From Skeletonema tropicum (lineage: Eukaryota; Bacillariophyta; Thalassiosirophyceae; Thalassiosirales; Thalassiosiraceae): 64,000 bases of DNA. The translations under genes and the position numbers were made by a program. Positions 20,088-29,524 of this stretch are shown here, piece by piece. Position 1 is the stretch's first letter. Each line of letters begins with the position of its first letter. The notes under the pieces were generated by a model. It made no database searches. It had not been told where the DNA came from and saw only the letters and a list, made by a program, of their open reading frames with translations. The DNA lies in the NCBI GenBank assembly GCA_037178625.1, contig CM074131.1, positions 2,108,001-2,172,000 on the forward strand, read 5' to 3'.

Positions 20088-21200
20088 TTATAGCTTCGAT
20101 GTTTGCGCGAAAGATGTCTCCGATTTGACACAAACGACGGTGTTTCCCCTTCCCTCATTACGCTCAAAAAGTTCAAAAGCCTTCGCATAATCCTTCAAGT
20201 CAAAAATTGAGTCTGCTCTGGGCTCTATTGTGCCTTCTGCCATGAAGTTGAGCATTTCATTCATGTTTGTTCGGAATGCATCCGGATTAGTTCTGGCCCA
20301 CCTTCCCCACAATGAGCCAACCACCTGCGCTTCTTTGATCAGAACCAGGCCAGGCTTGATAGGATTTTGACCTGCAACGAAGCCCACGAGACAAATCTTT
20401 CCCAGTGGTTTCACGCAAGACAAGAGAGCTGGGAACAAGTCCCCATTGACCACATCGACGATCACTGAAGCGCCCTCTGGATGACCCAGTTCTGCAGCCG
20501 CTCGCTTGAATTCCTTTTTGAACTTCGCGTACGATTCTTTATCTCTACCGTATACCAACACTTTATCTGCACCAGCCTGCGCGTTACCTAACATTGCAGC
20601 TTTGTTGATATGACTCACTCCAGCAATAACTTTTGCACCTCTGGCCTTTGCTAACTCTACAGACGCCATGCCCACACCACCAGAAGCCCCATCAACCAAT
20701 ACCAGGTCACCGGGGCCAGCGTTGCCTATCACTTTGATGCTGTGATAAGCAGCACAATAATTCCTTCCAATATTTGCCACAGACGATAAGTGAAGCGTGT
20801 CTGGTATAGGGAATACTGCCTGAGATGATAAGCACACTTGCTCCGCAAGAGCACCAGTGCCTCCACCACCATCGGGACACAGTGCTGTGTTTGCATATAC
20901 TCTGTCTCCAATCCGTATCTGGTCATCATGAACATCACTACCTTTATCAATCACTACACCAGCCACATCCATGCCCGGAATGTATGGCAATGGCGGCTTG
21001 ATTTGATAAAGACCCTGCGCCTGTAGAAAGTCTGGATATTGGATTCCAGCATAATGGCAGGAAATGAGAACTTTATTTGGCTTCAGAGAAGGCACGGGCA
21101 CCGTATCTTCCAACTTGAGACAGCTTCTTATAGGGGCAGGTGGGCATGGCTTCCCGAGCTTATCTAGAGCTGCGAAGCGGTGACACCGTACGGCACGCAT
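20088..21200 (-). CDS. Zinc-free MDR oxidoreductase (quinone oxidoreductase-like), SKL-terminated
   Basis: The 370-residue protein belongs to the medium-chain dehydrogenase/reductase family. It has an N-terminal GroES-like domain with [11 protein letters not shown] and GDRVYAN. A Rossmann fold follows, with the NADPH-binding stretch [20 protein letters not shown]. The structural-zinc cysteine cluster of alcohol dehydrogenases is absent, as in the quinone/enoyl reductase branch. The protein ends in TSFAQTSKL, a canonical type 1 peroxisomal targeting signal, so peroxisomal location is predicted. A likely role is NADPH-dependent reduction of an enone, quinone or enoyl-CoA; the exact substrate is unknown. 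The start at 21,200 fits the family length. Confidence 0.85.
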   Translation of the reverse strand: MRAVRCHRFAALDKLGKPCPPAPIRSCLKLEDTVPVPSLKPNKVLISCHYAGIQYPDFLQAQGLYQIKPPLPYIPGMDVAGVVIDKGSDVHDDQIRIGDRVYANTALCPDGGGGTGALAEQVCLSSQAVFPIPDTLHLSSVANIGRNYCAAYHSIKVIGNAGPGDLVLVDGASGGVGMASVELAKARGAKVIAGVSHINKAAMLGNAQAGADKVLVYGRDKESYAKFKKEFKRAAAELGHPEGASVIVDVVNGDLFPALLSCVKPLGKICLVGFVAGQNPIKPGLVLIKEAQVVGSLWGRWARTNPDAFRTNMNEMLNFMAEGTIEPRADSIFDLKDYAKAFELFERNEGRGNTVVCVKSETSFAQTSKL

Positions 21201-21279
21201 TGTTATCGTGAGATTGTTTGTGGGATAAATAATAGCAGCACAACAATACAGCCAAGCTCAGCCAAGTAAGATCGCGGCA

Positions 21280-21420
21280 TATATATATATAGAGTTGGGT
21301 CACGAGGTGTGAGTACTCACGTGAGTCACGTGATCCGTGAAATCCAATCACGCGACCCTTCATCACGTGAAGACCCGTGAGGACCCATAACCTATTGAAA
21401 TTGACTCTCCTCACCACGTG
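21280..21420. promoter_or_regulatory. Cluster of four CACGTG boxes upstream of the oxidoreductase gene
   Basis: CACGTG occurs at 21,318, 21,327, 21,364 and 21,415, two of them as TCACGTGA. A TA-dinucleotide run lies at about 21,280-21,292, closer to the gene start. CACGTG is the core of bHLH and bZIP G-box sites. Four perfect copies in 103 bases is well above chance, so this is probably the upstream regulatory region of the gene at 20,088-21,200. Confidence 0.6.
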
Positions 21421-21549
21421 CATACATAAATACTGTAAGACCCTCACTCGGGCAAGTCTTCCGATCAAAAAACATGATGCACATCGGCCTACTTATTGCT
21501 CTGCCTCCGATGGCTTCCCCATGCTGGTCATCTGCCGTTCTAGCTCATC

Positions 21550-21989
21550 TTTGATAACTTTGACAGCGGGTTGGTTGATGCAAGCCATGATGATCTTGGA
21601 AATATTGACATGCTGAACAAGAAGTGTCACTCTGAACTGCAATCCTTTCTTCATGCAGTCAATTCTTTGCCCATCAAGAATTCCGACGGAGATTTCTCCG
21701 ACCCATTGGTGTGGTGGAGTGTGAATGAGCACAGGTTTCCAACAGTTGCCAACTTGGCTCGAGCTTTCCTTGCCATTCCTGCCAGAGTCTGGAGCCGTGC
21801 ATCTCAAGTGGATGGGCCAGAATGGACCCAGAACTTGCTGCACGAATCATGTACACTCGTGAAAATAACCGCCTTCTCCACATGTACTATGAAGAGTTGA
21901 CTGGATTGTCGCTAGTGGATGCCTACCTTCCTCCATTGAAGGATGACGACATGGATATTGGCCAGCATGACCACTTGTTGATCTTTTGA
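21550..21989 (+). pseudogene. hAT transposase, C-terminal dimerisation domain relic
   Basis: One frame reads SDPLVWWSVNEHRFPTVANL, then ARAFLAIPA, which is the hAT C-terminal dimerisation motif (W...FP.L..LA...L.IPAS). After a frame change near 21,800 the sequence continues in another frame with DPELAARIMYTRENNRLLH and ends at a stop at 21,989. The conserved serine and SERVFS block after IPA is damaged (IPARVWSRAS). The zinc-finger and catalytic parts are missing. It is an immobile relic. Confidence 0.8.
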
Positions 21990-22748
21990 GTGCATTGAAT
22001 TGCTACCCCAGGAGAGTTGCGGGGGACTTATTGGCCATGCAGAGCATTGTAAAAGGTATATCTAAAGCTAAATGGCCTATTTAACTGATAACAAAGCAAT
22101 TTTTCATTTTTTGGTTCCATTTGCACCCGTGATTCCATCCACCCGATCTGAAAAATTTCCTTGTCCCAACTTTTTTCCCGTGATGGAACGTGACCCAACT
22201 CTAGCGGCATAAGCTTGGGGTCACCAACTCAATGGACACGCCGCTTTTTTCTACGTACGTAGGACGATTCCTACCGTAGGTACTCCCACCAAATTCGGCG
22301 AGGAACATGCTTTTTTTAATGTCACAACAGACACAGCTCACAAAATACTAACTTTACCCTAGCTATTTTGGCAACGCTTATGGAGAGAGCATCATCGACA
22401 ATAATAAGTAAAGCAAGAGTCATTCTCGACCAAAATTTCACCTAGAATTCGGTTATCCCCTTGGTAGGGGTCGAAATTCGACGTGGGAGTCAGTACAAGA
22501 CTTCTCAGGTCCCACTAACAATTTAACTAGGGCCACATTTAAGGTACCTCTGCAAAGCCAGATAATCAACTATAAAGTTCAACCAAGGATCTTCATATTC
22601 ACAGATGCAATTAGGCTTCATCAAACAGCCTTCTCCACCTCACACAGTCGAGCTACGGCGACATCTCACTTTCGCTTGTTAATTTGATCATTTTGTTAGT
22701 GATTTACTAATTTAGACGGATATTTTTTGTTAGTGCGCCAAAGCACGA
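21990..22748. other. Intergenic region left of the MITE
   Basis: No gene is supported. The repeated word tttgttagtg lies near 22,690 and 22,725 and recurs inverted inside the neighbouring MITE. Confidence 0.4.
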
Positions 22749-23266
22749 GCTACTGGCGGGAACTAAATCGTACCTCGCCGCGGTATGTACGATTTATCAA
22801 ATTTTACGCACAAAACACTAACAACATGAAAAGAGTCATATATTTGGCCATGATACTCGACGAAAATACATATAGCAGCCTAAACATAGAATCCCAAACA
22901 GTATATATACATTATATGATGCAGAAGAGACTATAGTTCGTCGAGATGGAGCACCTATCGACAAATTTGGGACCAATAACTGCTATTTCGATCTAGAATG
23001 ACGCATGTCTACGGCATATCTGCATGCCTGCGCTGCTGCTGCTATGCGAGTATACTACATACAACGTTGACCAGTGGTTCTATCGAAAGCTACTTGTCTA
23101 TACTATCATATTATGGTCGATTATTTGGGATAGGCGTTGACATGGAGGCTCAGAACCATGATATTAGGGTGTAGAATGCGTCTTTTTTGTGTTTTGTTAG
23201 TGATTTGTGTGGAGATTTCTTCGTGGTACGATTTATTTCCGGTACGATTTAGTTCCCGCCAGTAGC
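22749..23266. mobile_element. MITE-like element with 26-bp perfect terminal inverted repeats
   Basis: The left end, gctactggcgggaactaaat plus cgtacc (22,749-22,774), is the exact reverse complement of the right end at 23,241-23,266. Subterminal words also recur inverted: tgtacgatttat near 22,786 and ggtacgatttat at 23,225, and a cactaacaa word near each end. The 518-bp interior has no convincing ORF, so it would need a transposase in trans. The target-site duplication is not clear; cgagc occurs just outside each end. Confidence 0.85.
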
Positions 23267-23601
23267 GAGCGCGTGACCAGAAATCCTAATCGGCAAGCTT
23301 ATGGTGGTTTGGTTTGAGTTTGTGTTTTGTTTCGTGACTCCTTATTCCTACTCCTTACTCGTGACTCGACTACGACAGACGCATCAACATGCAGCCAGTG
23401 AAAACACTGCTTACCTATGGCTCAAGCAAAATCAAGCAACAAGCATCGCATGCACCATGCAACCCTCGCGTTGTCGTTGAGAACGGAAGAACAATTAGCT
23501 ATTGCACATAAAATACCTCTCAACCTCCAGTGATTTGTTGTCGAGTAACTCTCGAAGCACATCCAAATTTCAAAGAGCTAAGCATATAATTAAACTTCAA
23601 A
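23267..23601. other. Upstream region of the Bud20-like gene
   Basis: No ORF is supported. It presumably holds the promoter of the gene that starts at 23,602, whose start has the context aaaATGg. Confidence 0.4.
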
Positions 23602-23976
23602 ATGGGAACAGCACTCTCGGGCAGAGGAAGAAGGAAGGGAGGCCGTGCCAAAGTCAAGAAGTATAAAAAAGCCACGTGGCTCTCCCGTCGTGCCAAAGAC
23701 ACGGATCAAATACAGGATGAAATTGAAAAGTCCCAAATCACAGGTGTACCGGCAGATAAATTTGAGTATGATGATGAGCTCCCCGGAGGTGGACAGTTCT
23801 TTGGCGTAGAGACTGGAAAGCATTTTGCCGATGCCAAAGCACTTGCTGATCACAAAAAATCGCGGTATTACAAGAGAAGATGCAAGGAGTTGAAAGAAGA
23901 AAAATATACTCAGGCTGAGGCGGAACAGGCAGCTGGTATGACGAAAGAGATATTACCTCCAGCTCATGCCAAATAG
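23602..23976 (+). CDS. Bud20/ZNF593-like ribosome-biogenesis protein lacking zinc ligands
   Basis: The 124-residue protein has a basic N terminus (GRGRRKGGRAKVKKYKKATW), an acidic linker, and DDELPGGGQFFGVETGKHF. The helix ADAKALADHKKSRYYKRR follows, and the tail YTQAEAEQAAGM matches the YTQEEAE.AAGM signature of Bud20/ZNF593. In that family the middle is a C2H2 zinc finger (for example YCxxCAKYF ... H ... H). Here the two cysteine positions read G and T, and the last histidine is Y; only one histidine remains. Bud20 family members travel with pre-60S ribosomes from nucleus to cytoplasm. This protein may have dropped zinc binding while keeping its rRNA-contact helices, or it may be a divergent paralogue. 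The gene is intronless. Confidence 0.8.
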   Translation: MGTALSGRGRRKGGRAKVKKYKKATWLSRRAKDTDQIQDEIEKSQITGVPADKFEYDDELPGGGQFFGVETGKHFADAKALADHKKSRYYKRRCKELKEEKYTQAEAEQAAGMTKEILPPAHAK

Positions 23977-24173
23977 ACGAGGAGAGATTTCAAACACAAA
24001 TATCCTCATGAATTATTAGCCTGTGGGTGAATATTAGTGTGTCAACCCGAACAGCAATGGTAGAATGGAATTTACGAGTTGGAATAGTGATTAGTAAAAG
24101 TATTGTACAATAGGAAGCGAAGCTTGAAAAGAAACTAACACTAATTTACAAACTACACATATATGTTATGACT

Positions 24174-26739
24174 TCATCGATAGGAGGTGTCATCAACGCT
24201 ATAAGTGTATTCACTGCTGTACACACTATCATAATCATAATCCTCTTCATCGTAATCGTCATATTCTGAACTTGCGTAGGATGGTTCTTCGATACTCTGT
24301 AACCTAGGAGCAAAGAAAATATCGATGCTTCGCGAGACAACTGTTGTTGGGTCAGGAAGAAAGAGCGGATAGAACGAGTAGTCTTCCATTACACTCCCCA
24401 GCAAGTTGAGTGCGTCTGTGTGCATGTCCACTGGAACTGGACTGGAAGAGTCCGCAGGTTCCTTGCCGTATTCGGCAAAGCGATCTTTGACAACATGAGG
24501 ATATCTCAACCACATCAATTTCATTCTTGTTGTCATCAGATGGAAGGCCTCACGAATCGATTCGGGAGGATCTGGAGTACACTGCTGCATCGCTTGAAGG
24601 TAAACGTCGAGGCGGTATAAGTCTCTAATTGCATTTGCACGGGAATCTGGCGAAAGAGACGCTGATAAAAGTTTCCCATTCTGAAACACGCAAAGACTTT
24701 CCAAACGAAATGCCACTTGACTCAGTTCCATTTGAGCCGAGCTGTGAATCTCGGCGCGGCTACTCCACTTAGATCGCTTCTGAAGAAAGCCAAAGAGACA
24801 GGCCAGCAATGCAAACGCACAAGCTGACATGCCCACCGCAAAACGTGCTGCATCACTAATACTGAAAGCATTCACCAGAGCCAAAATTGCGGATATTCCA
24901 ATACATGACGATATTGGGACGAAACAAAGCCAATGGTGTCGAGCACGGTAATGGGCAGAGGCATAATAATTGACGCGCAACATAGTTTCAATACGGCGGA
25001 ACAATGTTTTGATGGTATCGTCAAAGTTTCTTTGCGTCTGTGGATCAGACAAAGAAGCATCAGGGGCATTTGCTACTACTCCTGCTGTAGCATGTTCAAC
25101 TACACCAGCAGCAGTGCGCGGTGTTTTTTCCACGACCGATGCTTCCGTTCTCTTCGGTACAAGCGGAACAAGAGCAGCCTTGCCACTCTTTTTGGTAGAT
25201 CTGCTTCGTGTTGTTTCAGTACCTGGAGACGCTTCATACGACCCTTCCTGTATGGGCGACATCAGCGAAAGGCCCGTTGTCTTCGGTGGATTATCTACTC
25301 TAGGCTTCGTGGCAATAAGTGCTGTCTTCAGAGCAGATGAAGGCACTCTTTCTCTGTTTCGGTTTGGTGTCGGAGGAGGGGGAGGAACGTTGGGCGCTGC
25401 AACAGCATGTACTTTCTTGGCTGTTTTGTCGACTTTGACAGACTTGAGATCTTCACTATTGGGCCCAGCCCTTTGGTACGTCGATGGCATGTAACTTGAG
25501 CAGATCGACAAATCAACAACACCCTTTTTCTCTTTCTCAGCTTCCTCCTTCTCACTTTCAGGATCAACTACGAAGCTAATCGCATTTAATCCCTTCTTTC
25601 TCTCTTGTAAAATCCGTTGCAGCTTTTTCAACTTCGCTGAATGTTTCAGCATGAAGTTATTCTCAAACGTGGCTTCTAGAACAGATGTATTCTTCTCCAT
25701 CGCCCGAGTCAATGCGTCTATTCCTCTGTCCCCCACAGGATTGTCATCCAGTTCGAGTGTCACCAGGGTTTGATTACTCAGCCCCAACGCATCTGCAATC
25801 GCTGTTACACCCTTATCCCCGATTGCATTTTTTGACAAATACAAATCGACAATTGACATGTTCTGTTCCAGACAAGATGCCAACGCCTTGGCACCCTCAT
25901 CTTTAACCTGACATGCACGCAACCACAACTGACGAACCTGTGTGTTATCCGATAGCGCCTCCGCAAGACGCTTAACCCCTTTATCTCCAATCTCTCTCCC
26001 AGACATATCAATTCCAGTCACTCGAAAATCATCGTCTCTCAACCGCTCCAGCAGTGATTCGAAAGCAGAATCCAACTGTCGATCCGCCAGTATTGCTTCG
26101 ATCCTTTTTCAATCTTTTGCTCTCAACACCACACTCTTTCACTTCCAAAGTTATCAATGTTGAGTTGTGCTCCAATGCATTCATTAGGTAGACCACACCC
26201 TTATCTCCCAAATCCTTGTTGCGGTTGAGTGTTAGCGATGACAGAGTTTCATTCTTGATTAGGGCAGTTGATAAGGAGGCGCAACCCTCCCTAGTTATCC
26301 GGTTCGCATCAAGATGTAGTGACGTTATGGTCGCGTTTCGTTGCAAACAGTCTGCAAGTACTTGCACTGCTCTATCAGTTATTTTGCAATTCCGAAGTGA
26401 TACTGTTTGCACTGTTGTATTTGTCATGAGTGCACGAGCCAATTTAGAAACCTCCGAGTCACCCAGCGGATTCTTATCTAGATCAATGAGAGTCACGGAT
26501 GGATCAGTTGAGGAGCTAATAACATTCAAGATCTGTGACGGTATCTTATTATTGGATGATAATTGAGTGTTTGTAGCATTTTTGTGTGTCGGCGGAAGAT
26601 GCGATTGCTGTTTCGGTTGCCTGTTTTTATTGCTACCATCCGTCATCATTATATCATCTTGGGCTGCCGATTCAGGGCTATTCTGCCAAGACGACACGGA
26701 GTCAGAAGCCGTGGAGACCGAAGGCAATCTGGGAGACAT
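24174..26739 (-). CDS. Leucine-rich repeat protein with two-helix membrane C-terminal domain (one frame break)
   Basis: Two long frames overlap and join by removing one base from the A5 run of the gene strand near 26,104-26,108, giving 854 residues. Ribonuclease-inhibitor-type LRRs form two arrays. The first spans about residues 75-210 (LHLDANRITREGCASLSTAL). The second spans about residues 235-360 (LYLSKNAIGDKGVTAIADAL). A proline/serine-rich linker follows. Then comes a domain with two close transmembrane helices (FVPISSCIGISAILALVNAF and FAVGMSACAFALLACLFGFL) preceded by NYYASAHYRARHHW and followed by a long helical stretch starting EIHSSAQMELSQVAFRLE. That layout resembles 2TM SLATT-type effector domains (inference). 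The protein ends in an acidic tyrosine-rich tail. Confidence 0.65.
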
Positions 26740-27354
26740 TTTTTCGTCTTCTCAGTGTATTAATGGTTATGTTGTCATGCCATCAGTGCTGGAAGGATTG
26801 GTACACTTGCCAACGACAACGACATGGTCAATGAACACTTCATGTTTGAATTGATGACTGAAAGAAACATCAGGCATGCAGGGCTGCGGACTGCTAGCAT
26901 GTCGAACGTACTAAGTAGTTTTAGGGTTCGCAACTCGGCACAATTGCTCGGATTTTATGTGAGCCCTCAAAAAGGCCCATGGAGTTACCGGTTATCGAAA
27001 AGGCCCAAGACGCTATCTATTTAGATCAGGTTATCTGGCCAAGCCAAAGATTTGCGGCTGTACAGGTCCAGGACGTTCCTTCTGTCCGCTTCTACATACA
27101 CAATAAGTACGATATCCAGTACAATATTCCAAAATTGGAGAGGCAAGAGGCAACAGACAGCAGATGATCTTCACAAAACAATATTTGATTTGGAATTTTG
27201 TTGCCGTTTGCATGCGGTTGATATTCGCTTCGGGGTCTATATCGGTAGGCATCAGTCCATATTATTGCAGTTGTTACGAGATTTGTGTCATCAAACTCTA
27301 GCAGGTTCCAATTGAGAAATAAAAAAAGAGGGAAATCATCTATCAACTTTCATC
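26740..27354. promoter_or_regulatory. Divergent intergenic region
   Basis: It separates the LRR gene (minus) from the PIG-B gene (plus) and must hold both promoters. No ORF with protein character and no specific motif is evident. Confidence 0.4.
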
Positions 27355-29490
27355 ATGACAGAACGACGTAGCGTCAGGTTGGCATACAATCAGCAAACAA
27401 TTCAAAACTGTAATGTGACCCATGCAAAGCTCTTTAAGCTCTTCGTTGTGATATCAATCTATCGACTGGCGAATGCTTGGATGATAAGAACACAATTTGA
27501 CCCAGACGAGTATTGGCAGACACTAGAACCAGCGTATTGCTTGGCGTTTAGTAACGAAACAACAACAGCACCGCTGTCATTGCATCCACAACAAAAATAT
27601 GGTTGTGCTCTCACTTGGGAATGGACGCGTAGGAAGATAGCTCAGCTATCTCCAGTTGAGACACAAGATATATCTTCATTTCAAAAGATCATGCTCTCAG
27701 CACAAACAGCTTTTGAGCAAGCACTTCATGGTCCTGTGCGGTCATATGTGTCCATCCTTCCGACTTACTGGTACTATATTGGATGTCGATCTATTTTTCA
27801 ATGGGCTGCAAAAAATGATGATAGTGAATCGATACTCAATACAGATATTGTTGGGAACAGACGACAATCCTACACGGCAAAAATGATTTCCTACACGAAA
27901 GAATTTGTTCGACAACAATCGACATATCTCATAAGCAAGGGACCAGTCTTCTTACATGCTCTAACAGTTGCTGTACCAACGGATTTGTCGGTGTGGATAA
28001 CTGCATCTCGTTTAGAAGGTTTGACAATACATCATAAGAATCATGATTTCACACGCAACAACCCAATAAAAAATGCTGCTCGCTCGTACTGGTGGCAATC
28101 TTGGGCATCTTGTGCTCTCTTCCTGACTATCACGTCATGGTTCAATGGCTACGCTCTGATACGCACTTATGCAAATTCAATAGAAACAATGCTTTTGATG
28201 GTCGGTATTGCATTGCTAGGGACCTGATCTCTTCGGTGATGTTTCTGTCGCGAGAGATAAACCATCATACCGGCATCGCATACAGGCAAGAATTGCATTT
28301 GTACTGGGAGGTCTTAGTGCATGTGTGCGGTTTACATCGCTTGCAGCTTGGATTCCCATTGGCGTTATCATTGTGCTGCGTAACAACACAACCGCGAAAC
28401 AAAAGCTTAATACGTTTTTCGGACTGTGCGCAGTAAATGGGCTGTTGGGTGTGGTACTAGGATGCTGCGTCGGATAGATGGGTTTACGGCTTCTGGGCAA
28501 TTCCGTTCCTTGGCAATTTTCATTTCAATGCGATTCTTGGTCTTGGCTCTTTATATGGTACGCATCCTATGCTATGGTATATTTATGCGGGTGTACCAGG
28601 CTATTTGCGGCATTGCGCTACCCATGTTTCTGTGGGATATTTTGCTGCTACTGACAAAGACATATTCTCGTACCAATGACAAAGGAGGCATTAGGTCGCG
28701 ACTCACAATCTTTTGGATCATTGCAAGTTACACTCTCCTACACTCATTTTCTGAGCACAAAGAATTCCGATTTTTGCTTCCAGTTTTGCCACTCATGCTC
28801 ATCCTGGCAGGGCACACGATGGTTCAGCTTTTTGGAAGGAATGAGTGTGTTTCAGTCAATCATTGGTCCTTGTTGTCTTGTGCGTTCTCAACTATCCTCA
28901 CCTCATATACTTGGGAACAGTCCACCAACGGGGGCCAATAGCAGCTAATGCATTCTTGGCATCAATTATGAACAAAGCAATCCAGCAGGATAAAGGCAAC
29001 AATCAGTTCTCAATCCATTATCTCATGGGTTGCCATTCAGCTCCCGCGTACAGCCATTTACACGTAGCGGATGTATTCGTCGATGTACACTATTTAGATT
29101 GTTCGCCAGGGTGCCGATCCAATGAAGATCTTATATGCGAAAGCGATGCGTTTTCGAATGATCCATACGAGTACATGCATTCGACGTACGTAACGCCCCA
29201 TTGATGGTGAGTGCGACCACGAACACAGCATTGATACTTTCAGCTGCACTGAAAGACAGAGCATCGTACCTTCCAAAAAAATACCCTCTTTTGTTGTAAT
29301 CATGCAAGATGATGCATCTAAAACTGAAGAATTACTCTTGGATAAATGGAATGCTACTCGTGTTGCATCTGTACGGCACAGTGTTGCATCGATTTCTTGG
29401 CATAAATCAACGCGCAGTGTTGATGTGCTGTCATTATTCTCACTGCTTGACATTCATTTTGAGCACGTGGAGATTTATAGTACACTGTAA
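27355..29490 (+). CDS. PIGB: GPI mannosyltransferase III (PIG-B/Gpi10, GT22), several frame breaks
   Basis: The start shows the GT22 signature YRLANAWMIRTQFDPDEYWQ, then LTWEWTRRKIAQL. Later blocks in changing frames still match PIG-B in order: NSIETMLLMVGIALLG, VRFTSLAAWIPIG, DRWVYGFWAIPFLGNFHFN with GTHPMLWYIYAG, HSFSEHKEFRFLLPVLPL, LGTVHQRG, and CHSAPAYSHLHV. Frame changes lie near 28,220 (extra g in ggg), 28,465, 28,670, 28,870 and 29,200; most are +1 and the net change is zero. PIG-B adds the third mannose to the GPI precursor in the ER. The complete order of conserved blocks argues for a gene with sequence errors, but a young pseudogene is possible. The 3' end converges on the GH19 gene (34 bases apart). 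Confidence 0.7.
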
Positions 29491-29524
29491 AGTGAATTAT
29501 ATGAGTTAAGATACTTAATACGCA

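Noticed and set aside
19538..20188. 216-codon minus-strand ORF opposite the PDZ gene
   Set aside because: It is an antisense shadow; the plus strand holds clear PDZ domains and a spliced gene.
24970..25494. 174-codon plus-strand ORF opposite the LRR gene
   Set aside because: It is an antisense shadow of the serine/proline-rich linker of the minus-strand LRR protein.
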